A stretch of DNA of 64,000 bases from Clostridia bacterium (lineage in GTDB: Bacteria > Bacillota > Clostridia > Oscillospirales > Acutalibacteraceae). This document shows, in pieces, positions 1 to 7,579 of this stretch (its first letter is position 1; each line of letters starts with the position of its first letter). Below the pieces are notes generated by a model. That model searched no databases. It was not told the DNA's origin and was given only the letters and a program-made list of their open reading frames with translations. Made by a program: the position numbers and the translations under genes. Location of the stretch: positions 1-64,000 of the forward strand of contig JAFODQ010000009.1 in NCBI GenBank assembly GCA_017380615.1, given 5' to 3'.

Positions 1-75
1 GTCGGAGTGAGGTGATTCGAACACCCGACTTCTTCGTCCCGAACGAAGCGCTCTACCAAACTGAGCCACACCCCG
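1..75 (-). tRNA. tRNA-Pro, anticodon CGG
   Basis: Read on the minus strand, this folds as a full cloverleaf. The 7-bp acceptor stem pairs CGGGGTG with CACTCCG (one G-U). The D arm is GCTC/GAGC around AGTTTGGTA. The anticodon stem is CTTCG/CGAAG with loop TTCGGGA, giving anticodon CGG (Pro, codon CCG). The T arm has loop TTCGAAT. The discriminator A is at position 2 and position 1 would be the first C of CCA, so the 3' end lies at the window edge. Upstream on the same strand lie three broken copies of the same gene. Identity is certain; whether CCA is encoded cannot be seen. Confidence 0.95.
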
Positions 76-204
76 ATGTGTGATTTTATTAAATTTTTTG
101 TTTTTCTGTTTGTGGGATGTTATGTGGTCATTTCGTTTTTTTGAAGTAGTTTTCAAAATTTCTGAAATGGTTTAATCCCAAGTGTATCAAGGCTTGTAGC
201 GGTT

Positions 205-275
205 TTTGTTTTTTACTCGAACCGTCAGGACTGCGTTTTCCCGAACAAAGCGCTCTACCAAACTGAGCCACACCC
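205..275 (-). pseudogene. decayed tRNA-Pro copy 2
   Basis: On the minus strand the 5' half is nearly identical to the intact tRNA-Pro: acceptor 5' strand, D arm and the TTCGGGA anticodon loop with CGG. The anticodon stem is broken on its 3' side (CTTTG against AAACG). A T-loop remnant GGTTCGAGT is recognisable near 215-223, after which the 3' acceptor strand is replaced by A-rich sequence. It cannot form a functional cloverleaf, so it is called a tRNA pseudogene. Confidence 0.75.
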
Positions 276-299
276 CGAAATAGATATTAAATTGTTAGT

Positions 300-433
300 T
301 GGACGTTTTTTCTTGCGAAAAAATCTTCGTCCCGAAGGTCGCACTCGATCAAACTGAGCCACATCCCGAAATAGATATTAAATTTTAAATTGGACGTTTT
401 TTCTTGCGAAAAAATCTTCGTCCCGAAGGTCGC
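300..433. repeat. 43-base repeat, two copies (300-342, 391-433)
   Basis: Both copies read TGGACG, then T6-CTTGC-GAAAAAA (a small perfect hairpin), then TCTTCGTCCCGAAGGTCGC, with no visible mismatch over 43 bases. The start-to-start distance is 91 bases. The hairpin with CTTCGTCCCGAAG suggests a structured RNA or a mobile palindromic unit; the function is unknown. Confidence 0.85.
325..368 (-). pseudogene. decayed tRNA-Pro copy 3 (5' half)
   Basis: On the minus strand CGGGATGTGGCTCAGTTTGA repeats the first 20 bases of tRNA-Pro with two changes. After a changed D-stem, the anticodon loop and 3' anticodon stem (TTCGGGACGAAG) are kept, but the 5' anticodon strand is replaced by GCGAC and no T arm follows. 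Instead there is a small T-rich/A-rich hairpin (about 304-322). Half-tRNA remnant, not functional. Confidence 0.7.
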
Positions 434-566
434 GCTCTTCCTGTTGCAATATAGTCGTCTCGCTCGTTATTCACTTCGCGATACTTCTTATTGCGCCACT
501 CCTTATCCCTCGCTGCATCCGCCACCGGCGGCGCTCGGGAACGTCCCCAAACTGAGCCACACCCCG
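416..566 (-). pseudogene. tRNA-Pro copy 4, split by a 115-base insert
   Basis: The acceptor 5' strand and the start of the D arm lie at 549-566, and the anticodon loop and 3' stem lie at 416-433. About 115 bases (434-548) of more GC-rich sequence sit between them, inside what was the D loop. The 3' part is identical in form to copy 3, including the GCGACCTTCGGGACGAAG segment. This copy is the one nearest the minus-strand promoter at 622-650. Confidence 0.65.
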
Positions 567-621
567 AAATAGATATTAAATTGCATTAAGTTTACTTTAT
601 ACAGCAACAAACGCATTTAGA

Positions 622-650
622 ATTATACTCTATCTTTTTTGTAAAATCAA
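622..650 (-). promoter_or_regulatory. promoter for the tRNA-Pro region
   Basis: On the minus strand TTGATT and TATAAT are separated by exactly 17 bases. It is the only good minus-strand promoter seen upstream of the tRNA, so transcription probably crosses the three broken copies before reaching the intact gene. Inferred from consensus match only. Confidence 0.55.
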
Positions 651-798
651 GAGGAATTTTCACAAATGTGTGGATTAGTGTGCAAAGGGTGGGGAGAAAA
701 AAGTTCTGTGTGTTTTGCTTGGAGTACTATTATAAGGACAAAAAGTAGTGTATTATTAAGGTGATAAATTTTTAAGCGTGATGTGAAGGAGAAGGAAA

Positions 799-1428
799 AT
801 GAGTTTTGTTTTTGATATTTTAGTTGAAATCAATGAGGAAAAGCCCCATATAATTATTCCTCGCACCATAACTGCGATTAGCTTTGATATGCTTCAGCAG
901 CTTGGTGTTACCGATGCCATTGAAACCATCACTGTGGAGGAGGGGAATCCATTTTATCACAGTGACGGAAACTGTTTGATTGAAACACGCACCGGCACAC
1001 TGATTCTCGGCTGCAAAAACAGTGTGATTCCCACAGATGGCTCTGTCAGCAAAATTGGCAGACTGGCATTTAATGGCTGTCAGGCACTGAGGAAGCTTAT
1101 CATTCCTGAAGATATTGAAGAAATCGGATACATGGCTTTTGCGTTCAGTGGTATTGAAGAAATCAGCATACCATATAGCGTATCTGAAATAGGAGCCTTG
1201 TGCTTTGCTCTGAATCCACAGCTTAAAGCCATTGATTTCAAAAGTGGTGATGTGGTAATCGGATGCATGGCGTTTGGCACATGTGATGAGCTGGCACAGG
1301 AGCAATATCCGTTTCCCGTGGACAAAGCAAACAAGCTGAAGCTTATTATACCTGATGTTGTTAAATCCGGTGAGGATGCTGTTTACAGATATGCAATAAA
1401 ATATGACATTCCGTTTGAAGAGAAATAA
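799..1428 (+). CDS. BspA-type leucine-rich repeat protein
   Basis: A 209-residue protein with repeats of the LRR_5 (BspA/TpLRR) kind: phrases such as IGRLAFNGC, IGYMAFAFSG and IGALCFALN recur at about 23-residue spacing, each followed by an isoleucine-rich strand (LIIPEDIEE, EISIPYSVSE). No signal peptide, transmembrane segment or anchoring motif is seen, so it is probably cytoplasmic, unlike the large surface BspA proteins. Start at ATG 799 has a strong AAGGAGAAGG site 5 bases upstream. Family members bind proteins or act as scaffolds; no partner can be named. It stands alone, convergent with the next gene. Confidence 0.8.
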   Translation: MSFVFDILVEINEEKPHIIIPRTITAISFDMLQQLGVTDAIETITVEEGNPFYHSDGNCLIETRTGTLILGCKNSVIPTDGSVSKIGRLAFNGCQALRKLIIPEDIEEIGYMAFAFSGIEEISIPYSVSEIGALCFALNPQLKAIDFKSGDVVIGCMAFGTCDELAQEQYPFPVDKANKLKLIIPDVVKSGEDAVYRYAIKYDIPFEEK

Positions 1429-1461
1429 TTAATCCCCGATTGTAAAGCAATCGGGGATTAA
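1429..1461. terminator. hairpin between convergent genes
   Basis: A perfect 13-bp inverted repeat (TTAATCCCCGATT and its complement) around a 7-base loop lies between the converging 799 and 1468 genes. There is no long T run on either side, so it is a probable but not classical terminator serving both strands. Confidence 0.6.
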
Positions 1462-1467
1462 CAGCCT

Positions 1468-2664
1468 TTATTCAAAATATCCCTTGTATAAAATCTTTTT
1501 TGTGCTTTTGGGGAAGAGGTAGGCGTATAAGTCCACAAAATAATCATCTGTCATGCTGGCTATGAAGTCAACCACAATCTGGTTTGGTTCAGTTTCCTCA
1601 TAAGGAATCGTTCTCTTGTAGTGCGCTTCGTTTACATAATCAATGTGGTGGGTGAAAATCGGTGAGCTTTTCTTACCGTTTTCAAGATCGCTCAGAAGCT
1701 TGTTGTAAAGCTCTCCCATCATAGGCTTAACGATATCGTAGGCTTCACCAACGGCCTCTTGCTTATAAATAAGAGAATAGTTGTCTGCCTTTGCCTTCTT
1801 CAAAGCCTCGAAGTGTTCCTCGTCCATCATGATGTATGGCTTTGCGTAGCTATTTTCCACAATGTTTACAATGAGATTGTTTATTATCTGCGCGTTGTGA
1901 ATGCCGATTGCACTATCATCAAAGGCCTTTGTGTGTATGAGCTTTGCTCTGTCCGCATCCTGCCTGTCTTTACCCAGATATGCAATAATGTCAGATATTC
2001 TCATTACACAGCCCTCAAGCGTTGAGGGAATCAAAAGCCTCCTTACGTTTGATTTGTCAATGTAACAGGCCTCGATCTGATTATCAAAGTCAGCAAAATC
2101 CTCAAGTGCTTTGGGATGGTATTTGCAAAGCTCCATTTCTCCGTCGTGTGCTGCAATTCCGTTAAGAGTTTGTAGCGTAATGTTATACGAAAAAATCCCG
2201 TCAAGCACACGAACTGAATGGATGTTGTGGCTAAAACGCCTGCCTGTGTGCTCACAATAAAGCTCGTCAAGAAAATCCTCACCGGCATGACCGAATGGTG
2301 TGTGTCCGATATCGTGCCCAAGGGCAATTGCCTCAATTAAATCCAGGTTGAGATTAAGTGCCTTGCCGATTGTTCTTGCGATTCTTGAGACGAGCTGAAC
2401 ATGGAGTGCACGCCTTGAAATATCGTCATTCTTATAAAAGGAGAGAACTTGTGTTTTATCCGCATAGCGATTGTAAAAGGGACAGTGCATAATCTTATCT
2501 ATATCACGGATGAAGGGAGTTCTTATAATATTTGCCTTATCCTTGCTCATATCTCTGCGTATTGCCTTTTCTTCGTTGAAGGCAAACTGTGGGAGAGAAT
2601 TGTTTCTTCTGTCATCTTCAATTCTTTCAGAGATTTCATCAGAAAGTTGTGTGTATTTGAGCAT
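1468..2664 (-). CDS. dgt: HD-domain dNTP triphosphohydrolase (dGTPase-like)
   Basis: A 398-residue protein of the deoxyguanosinetriphosphate triphosphohydrolase family, which removes triphosphate from dNTPs. Visible features are an N-terminal RRDMSKDKANIIRTPF segment (family pattern with conserved R and HD-binding H residues) and the metal-binding HD motif in ALGHDIGHTPFGHAG, followed by conserved EHTGRRFSHN. The reading frame extends further upstream, but the ATG at 2664 has GAGGTGAT 5 bases before it and avoids overlap with the gene above, so it is chosen. It follows yhaN in the same direction with a 23-base gap, linking nucleotide-pool control with DNA-end repair. Substrate preference among dNTPs cannot be told. 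Confidence 0.85.
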   Translation of the reverse strand: MLKYTQLSDEISERIEDDRRNNSLPQFAFNEEKAIRRDMSKDKANIIRTPFIRDIDKIMHCPFYNRYADKTQVLSFYKNDDISRRALHVQLVSRIARTIGKALNLNLDLIEAIALGHDIGHTPFGHAGEDFLDELYCEHTGRRFSHNIHSVRVLDGIFSYNITLQTLNGIAAHDGEMELCKYHPKALEDFADFDNQIEACYIDKSNVRRLLIPSTLEGCVMRISDIIAYLGKDRQDADRAKLIHTKAFDDSAIGIHNAQIINNLIVNIVENSYAKPYIMMDEEHFEALKKAKADNYSLIYKQEAVGEAYDIVKPMMGELYNKLLSDLENGKKSSPIFTHHIDYVNEAHYKRTIPYEETEPNQIVVDFIASMTDDYFVDLYAYLFPKSTKKILYKGYFE

Positions 2665-2687
2665 GGTATCACCTCGGTTTATGTTTT

Positions 2688-5063
2688 TCAAAGTCTTATG
2701 GAATTTCCTGCCAGACTTTCGAGATAGGTCTCGTTGCAGGTGAGGAAGATTACCTGGTGCTTCTGAGCACATTTCTTTATGAGCTCGCATGCCTGTGCTG
2801 TGCGATACTTATCCATGTCAGTGAATGGGTCATCAAACACGATAACTCCACCACCGTGAGGGAAAAGATGGTCAAGCACTGCGAGACGGAATGCAAGTGA
2901 TACGGTTTCCTTTGTGCCCTCTGAAAGCTTGCCGTAGTCAAGGAGTCTGTTGTCACTGAAAATGTTCATATTAAGCTTATCAGCCTCGGGAAATTCGGAG
3001 GAAATTTTACCACTTGAAATAACACTGAGGTAATTTGCAAAGCTGTCAGCGATATCCTGCATGGGATTATCGTGTATGCTTTCCTTCTGAACCTTGAACA
3101 CCTCGGCAATGTGGCGCCAGTGCTTAAGCAGAGATTTTTTCTCGTCCAGATTTCTTTGAGCGTTTTCTGCTTCTGCACCAGGGTCTCCGGATATATTTTC
3201 CTTGTAGCCTTCGAGTCTGCTGGTTGCTGTGGTTTTCCGAGTGAGAGCAGCTTCACGAAGCTCTTGCTTTGCAGCGAGATTATTTTTAAGTGAAGCTTGG
3301 TGTGCTTCAGGGTCTGCGATAGCTTTGAACTCTTCAGGTATATCCTCTGCACAAGCTACTGAATCACGGAGCTTCTGAAGCTCTGTGCCGAGGTCAAAGG
3401 CTTTAGCCTTAAGGTCATTTATTGTGCCGTATTCCTTTTCGTAGGCTTCAATAATCGTTTCTTTTGCTGCAACAAATCTCGTGACATCATTGGTTCCACA
3501 GACAAGAAGGATTTCAGCTTCAATTTCTTCACTGGTGCGCACATCAGCTGTAATAAGCCTTGTCTGAGCTTCAAGGTCATCGAAGCTTGCATTTTCAAGG
3601 TGGGCTGTGAGTCGGTTTTTAAGTGAGTCAGCCGCGAGCCTTGCCTGGTTGATTTTCATTGCAAGTGCTTCAAGTGCTTCTGCAGAAGCAACCTTATATT
3701 TATTGAAAATTTCTTCGATGGTGTTCTTCTGCTCCTTGAGCTGTGCTTCGATTGAGGTGATATCCACATCTGCGGGTGATAATTGCATTTCCATAACTCC
3801 CGGCACTGTGATTTTCACTGCCTCTGTTATGGCTGCAGTGTCATCGCTCATAAGAATAGATTCTCCCGTGCGAAGAGATGTTATTTCTACAGAGCTATCG
3901 CCCAGCATATTTATAACGGCAGCAATGTTCATGCCACACAGCTTGTTTTCCAGTGTGGTAATACCTCGGATAGCTGTTTGAACCATTGAAATTTCTGTTG
4001 ATGTGGGGCAAAGATGGTCGTTGATTTCAGCTTCTGCTTGCTTTAATTCGTCGCTGATCTTTTTTGCAGCAGTATATTTGTCAAGTATTTCTCTGTTTTG
4101 CTTTTCTTTCTGCAAGACCTTAGCTCTTGTGAGAGCCTCCCGGAGAGGGGGCCATTTGGTTAAGGCTTCTTTGATTTTTTCGGAATCCTGTTCGAGACGC
4201 AGAAGGTTTTTTCTTCGCTCACTACGGAGAGTGAGGCTGCTTGCAAAGGTGCTGAATTTATCGAATGCATCCTTGGCTTTTCGGAATTCGAGGTCTTTTT
4301 CGGTGTAGTCGCTTGAAGCACTGTCTGCTTCGATTTCAAGCTGCGAGATTTCCCGTAGAATATTGTTTGCATCCTCCCAGGCATAATATGCCTTGAGAAT
4401 TTCTCCCAAGCCACTTGCCCAGCGTCCTGCCTTGCGCATAGGGGCTTCTCGTTCCAAATCCCAGTGCTTGCCCTCTATTTCTTCAATTTTGCTGTTTATA
4501 GCTTCTTCTATTGCATCTAAAGATATGCCATCTGTTTCGGCAAAGGCTTGGGAAACAGCATCTGTTATTTGCTGCTTTGCATCTGTCTTTTTTGATGCAT
4601 CAAGAATAGTCTGCAGAGATGAGTCGGTGTTTTTCTGCGATGAAAAAAGCATATCGGCATACACGCCCTCTGCGTAGGTGAGCGCTTCTTTCAGGAGTGC
4701 ATCAATTGTGGCAGGATCGCGGATAACACCGTCAGGTGTGGAGAGCATACAGCGTGCATCCTGCCCCCATTCCTTTGAAAGTGTGTATGTGCCTTTTTCT
4801 GTTTCAAAAGTGATTTTTCCATCTGCGAAATCTCCGGGGATAGCACTACCCCTGCGAGCGCCGGGGAAATATAAATCAAAGAAATCCTTATCGCTTCTTC
4901 TGTCGAGGCGTGCATTTTGAAAGAGGGTGCGTGAAATGAGATTCACAAGGGTGCTTTTTCCACTTTCGTTTTTGCCATATACAACATTAATGCCGTCAGT
5001 GAAATGAATGTCTCTGTCAAGTATGCCGGCAAATTGTGTACACGAAATCTTTTTGATTTTCAT
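2688..5063 (-). CDS. yhaN: Rad50/SbcC-like coiled-coil ATPase (YhaN-like)
   Basis: A 791-residue SMC-like ATPase. The N terminus carries the Walker A loop GKNESGKST (about residues 30-38). Long charged coiled-coil stretches fill about 190-650. The C terminus has the signature LSEGTKETVSLAFR and Walker B VIVFDDPFTDMD, the layout of Rad50, SbcC and Bacillus YhaN. No zinc-hook CxxC is evident at the middle of the coil, as in YhaN rather than SbcC. It probably works with the metallophosphoesterase encoded one base upstream as a DNA end-processing nuclease. It is shorter than typical SbcC (about 1000 residues). The YhaN assignment rests on partner and architecture. Confidence 0.85.
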   Translation of the reverse strand: MKIKKISCTQFAGILDRDIHFTDGINVVYGKNESGKSTLVNLISRTLFQNARLDRRSDKDFFDLYFPGARRGSAIPGDFADGKITFETEKGTYTLSKEWGQDARCMLSTPDGVIRDPATIDALLKEALTYAEGVYADMLFSSQKNTDSSLQTILDASKKTDAKQQITDAVSQAFAETDGISLDAIEEAINSKIEEIEGKHWDLEREAPMRKAGRWASGLGEILKAYYAWEDANNILREISQLEIEADSASSDYTEKDLEFRKAKDAFDKFSTFASSLTLRSERRKNLLRLEQDSEKIKEALTKWPPLREALTRAKVLQKEKQNREILDKYTAAKKISDELKQAEAEINDHLCPTSTEISMVQTAIRGITTLENKLCGMNIAAVINMLGDSSVEITSLRTGESILMSDDTAAITEAVKITVPGVMEMQLSPADVDITSIEAQLKEQKNTIEEIFNKYKVASAEALEALAMKINQARLAADSLKNRLTAHLENASFDDLEAQTRLITADVRTSEEIEAEILLVCGTNDVTRFVAAKETIIEAYEKEYGTINDLKAKAFDLGTELQKLRDSVACAEDIPEEFKAIADPEAHQASLKNNLAAKQELREAALTRKTTATSRLEGYKENISGDPGAEAENAQRNLDEKKSLLKHWRHIAEVFKVQKESIHDNPMQDIADSFANYLSVISSGKISSEFPEADKLNMNIFSDNRLLDYGKLSEGTKETVSLAFRLAVLDHLFPHGGGVIVFDDPFTDMDKYRTAQACELIKKCAQKHQVIFLTCNETYLESLAGNSIRL

Positions 5064-5064
5064 T

Positions 5065-6192
5065 TCATTTTCCCTCCTTTAATGATTTAAGAAGCTCATA
5101 GGTGAGCTGTGCTTGCTTGGGCTCATCAAGAAGGGCTGTCAGGAGACCTGCTGAAAATGAGGTCTCGGGGAATTCTGCTTCAATAAGCTCTTTGGATATA
5201 AGCTTTGTCAATGCATAGTCATTATATGTTCCTTCAATGAATCTTGAAAGGCTGTTGTCAAGATACTTTGCTTTGTTTTCATATTCCTCTGAGGTTACAG
5301 CGCCCGAAACAATGATATCCACAACGCTGTTGTCGTCAATACCTTCAAGCTCACGCTCTAAGGTGATTTCCATTTCACCGGCAACGAGGTTTATGTTTTT
5401 TCTGTGAAATCTTATGGAGCCGGAGCTATATTTTTTTGCACGGATGCTTTTGTTATCACTGATTTCGATGATAAAGCACTGACCTTCTGTGTTGCAGGAA
5501 ACATCTGTTTGCACATGGGTGCCGGCGTTGAAAATTCTTTCGCTGGAGGAAAACTCTTCTGTGAGATTTCTTGGAAAGGGGACATGGGTGTGGCCGATAA
5601 GCCAGGCATCAACAGGAATTGATTCCAGCTCATCGCGTTTCATTAAGAAATACTGGCCTTCATTGTCGATTGTTTCGCCATCCACAGCACCGTGGGCAAT
5701 GCCTATACGATATGTGGCATCTGGAATGATATGCTCGGCTTTAATCCAACCAAGATTGTTTTCACCGGGTGCAGAGTGAAGAGATGTACACAAGGCGGGA
5801 TATAGCACAACCTCTTCTCCGTTTGCATTGATGGCGTAGGGCTTGTACTCTGTGAGAAGCAAGATATTATCCTTGGTAGCAAAAATCTCCTTTGCCTGCT
5901 GCCAGAGCTTTGTGCTTTCATCATAAAAATCATGGTTCCCGGGCAGTATAACAACGGTGCCCTTGAAGCTGGATAATGTATCCGCAAGTGTCTTTATGTC
6001 TCTTTTGAGAATGCTGTAGGTGTTTTCGAACAAATCTCCGGTTATTGCAAAAATTGAGCAGGCTTCGTCGTTTCCCTTGTTTACCATATTTTTAAAAGCA
6101 TCCACTCTGGTCTGTGCGAGCACAGTGGATTTTTCATGGCTTGCGTATTTAAGTCCGATGTGGTTATCACCGGTAACAAAGATTTTCAGCAT
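5065..6192 (-). CDS. yhaO: Mre11/SbcD-like metallophosphoesterase (YhaO-like)
   Basis: A 375-residue nuclease of the calcineurin-like phosphoesterase family. All metal-binding motifs are present in order: DNH near residue 9, ITGDLFE, LPGNHDFYD, IAHGAVDG and IGHTHVPF. These match Mre11, SbcD and Bacillus YhaO. The stop is followed one base later by the start region of the yhaN partner, a fixed pairing for this repair complex. ATG 6192 has GGAGG 7 bases upstream. It should act on DNA ends with manganese and be driven by the YhaN ATPase. Confidence 0.88.
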   Translation of the reverse strand: MLKIFVTGDNHIGLKYASHEKSTVLAQTRVDAFKNMVNKGNDEACSIFAITGDLFENTYSILKRDIKTLADTLSSFKGTVVILPGNHDFYDESTKLWQQAKEIFATKDNILLLTEYKPYAINANGEEVVLYPALCTSLHSAPGENNLGWIKAEHIIPDATYRIGIAHGAVDGETIDNEGQYFLMKRDELESIPVDAWLIGHTHVPFPRNLTEEFSSSERIFNAGTHVQTDVSCNTEGQCFIIEISDNKSIRAKKYSSGSIRFHRKNINLVAGEMEITLERELEGIDDNSVVDIIVSGAVTSEEYENKAKYLDNSLSRFIEGTYNDYALTKLISKELIEAEFPETSFSAGLLTALLDEPKQAQLTYELLKSLKEGK

Positions 6193-6231
6193 CTGTAAAC
6201 CTCCGTGTGAATTGAGTTGGATTTGAAAAAT

Positions 6232-6260
6232 ATTGTATCACAAACAGAAATCGGAAACAA
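6232..6260 (-). promoter_or_regulatory. promoter of yhaO-yhaN-dgt
   Basis: On the minus strand TTGTTT and TACAAT are spaced by 17 bases, ending about 40 bases before the yhaO start codon. It is the best match in the upstream region and probably drives all three genes. Confidence 0.5.
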
Positions 6261-6500
6261 CAAAATATACTAAAATAATTGTGTGTTCCGTTGTGAGGTG
6301 TGGTGTATGGTGTGTTTTTTTTGTTGTACTGTGACAACAAAAAATCATTATAATTATCTGGTTAAAAAACAGTAAAAAAATTGTAACAAGAGAGGTCAGC
6401 CGGTAAGGGGAATTCGCTCTTTATGATATGAAGTCAGAATGGACAATCAGATGCTTCAGCTGAAAGCAGAAAAAACAGATATGTTTTTGTGGAAAAGGTT
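6261..6500. other. non-coding stretch between yhaO and the aldolase gene
   Basis: About 240 AT-rich bases between two minus-strand genes. I see T/A-rich runs and a weak inverted pair around TTGTTGTACTGTGACAACAA (6319-6338). A 21-codon plus-strand frame has no ribosome binding site. No supported gene or RNA. Confidence 0.5.
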
Positions 6501-6533
6501 TTAAAAATACCCGACACTTTTTTGTGTCGGGTA
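6501..6533 (-). terminator. terminator of the aldolase gene
   Basis: A 10-bp perfect stem (TACCCGACAC and its complement, 6508-6533) with a six-base T/A loop starts 6 bases after the stop codon of the minus-strand gene and is followed on that strand by TTTTT. Classical rho-independent terminator. Confidence 0.9.
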
Positions 6534-6538
6534 AAGTT

Positions 6539-7453
6539 TTAGCAGAATTTTTTGATTGCTTGGGTTATCATATCGTTAACCTTTGCTGCGAGTGGCTTGC
6601 TTTCCTCCTTGAGACCAATAAGAGGTTTCCTTGCATCTCCGATATCGATTCCCTGAAGACGGAGAACCTCTTTTGCTGCTGCGTACATATTGCATTTGCA
6701 AGCGCACATTGCATAAATAATTTCATTGATTGCATACTGGATTTCTCTTGCTTTTTCAAGGTTTCCTGCTTTGATAAGCTCGTCGCACTTGAGGAATAAT
6801 TCAGGCATAACGCCGTATGTTCCACCGATACCACCCTCGGCACCAATTGCTCTGCCTGCTACGAACTGCTCATCAGGACCGTTGAAAACAACAATGTCTT
6901 TTCCACCCTCAGCCTTGAACATCTGAATGTCCTGTGTAGGCATTGAGGAATTTTTTACACCAATAACATTTGGGTTCTTAAGCATTTCCTTGAAGAGGGG
7001 CATTGTAAGTGAAACACCTGCAAGCTGAGGAATGTTGTAAATAACAAAGTCGGTGTTTGGCGCAGCTGAGGAAATATCATTCCAGTACTGTGCAATAGCA
7101 TCCTCGGGGAGCTTGAAATAAATTGGTGGGATGGATGCGATAGCATCAACACCCAGACTTTCTGCGTGAGCTGCAAGCTCCATGGAATCTGCAGTGTTGT
7201 TGCAGGCAACATGAGCAATAACTGTCATTTTACCTCTTGCAACCTCCATAACAGCCTCAAGGATGAGCTTTCTCTCTTCCTTGCTCTGATAGATGCATTC
7301 ACCTGAAGAGCCGCAAACATAAAGTCCCTTTACGCCTTTGTTGAGAAGAAATTCTGCAAAGGCCTTTGTTCTTTCGTAGGAAACTGCGCCTTCGTCATCA
7401 TAGCAAGCGTAAAATGCAGGGATAACGCCATAATATTTTGTAAGGTCTTTCAT
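6539..7453 (-). CDS. N-acetylneuraminate lyase/DapA-family aldolase
   Basis: A 304-residue class I aldolase of the DHDPS/N-acetylneuraminate lyase family, TIM barrel. Seen: the carboxylate-binding GSSGE motif (in YVCGSSGECIY), the tyrosine of VIYNIPQLAG and the Schiff-base lysine in VIGVKNSS. The YNIP and GTYGVMPE elements are closer to sialic acid lyase than to lysine-pathway DapA, so cleavage of sialic acid or another 2-keto-3-deoxy sugar acid is likely. ATG 7453 is chosen because AGAGG precedes it. An in-frame ATG lies 16 codons further upstream. It is divergent from a sugar transporter, consistent with sugar catabolism; no nanE or nanK is seen nearby. Confidence 0.8.
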   Translation of the reverse strand: MKDLTKYYGVIPAFYACYDDEGAVSYERTKAFAEFLLNKGVKGLYVCGSSGECIYQSKEERKLILEAVMEVARGKMTVIAHVACNNTADSMELAAHAESLGVDAIASIPPIYFKLPEDAIAQYWNDISSAAPNTDFVIYNIPQLAGVSLTMPLFKEMLKNPNVIGVKNSSMPTQDIQMFKAEGGKDIVVFNGPDEQFVAGRAIGAEGGIGGTYGVMPELFLKCDELIKAGNLEKAREIQYAINEIIYAMCACKCNMYAAAKEVLRLQGIDIGDARKPLIGLKEESKPLAAKVNDMITQAIKKFC

Positions 7454-7491
7454 ATTAAATATAGCCTCTTTTCTGTTTTTGTTACAAGGTG

Positions 7492-7520
7492 ATTTTATCA
7501 TATTTTATCAGTGGTGTCTA
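7492..7520 (-). promoter_or_regulatory. promoter of the aldolase gene
   Basis: On the minus strand TAGACA and TAAAAT are spaced by 17 bases, about 40 bases before the ATG at 7453. Moderate consensus match. Confidence 0.4.
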
Positions 7521-7528
7521 TATCTTAG

Positions 7529-7556
7529 TTGTATATTTTTAAAACCGTGATATAAT
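7529..7556 (+). promoter_or_regulatory. promoter of the GPH transporter gene
   Basis: A perfect TATAAT preceded by TG (extended -10) lies 23 bases before the chosen start, with a weak TTGTAT -35 at 16 bases. It lies back to back with the aldolase promoter, so one regulator could serve both. Confidence 0.5.
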
Positions 7557-7579
7557 GGGTTGTAAAGAAGGTGACAGCT

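Larger units (their letters stand above)
260..582. repeat. 34-base repeat, three copies (260-293, 351-384, 549-582)
   Basis: The unit begins AAACTGAGCCACA and ends ATAGATATTAAATT. It combines the complement of the first 18 bases of tRNA-Pro with the same 16-base 5' flank in all three copies (one C/T difference in the middle copy). The intact tRNA at 1-75 has a different flank, so the three pseudogene copies share a more recent common ancestor with each other than with it. Confidence 0.85.

Noticed and set aside
390..572. 60-residue plus-strand frame across the tRNA copies
   Set aside because: It lies wholly in tRNA-derived repeats and the GC-rich insert, has no ribosome binding site, and reads like a repeat translation.
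1468..2790. Longer 440-residue form of the dNTP hydrolase
   Set aside because: The extra 42 residues overlap the end of yhaN and lack a ribosome binding site, while ATG 2664 has a strong one.
6439..6504. 21-codon plus-strand frame before the aldolase terminator
   Set aside because: No proper ribosome binding site and it runs up to the terminator of the opposite gene; too short to support.
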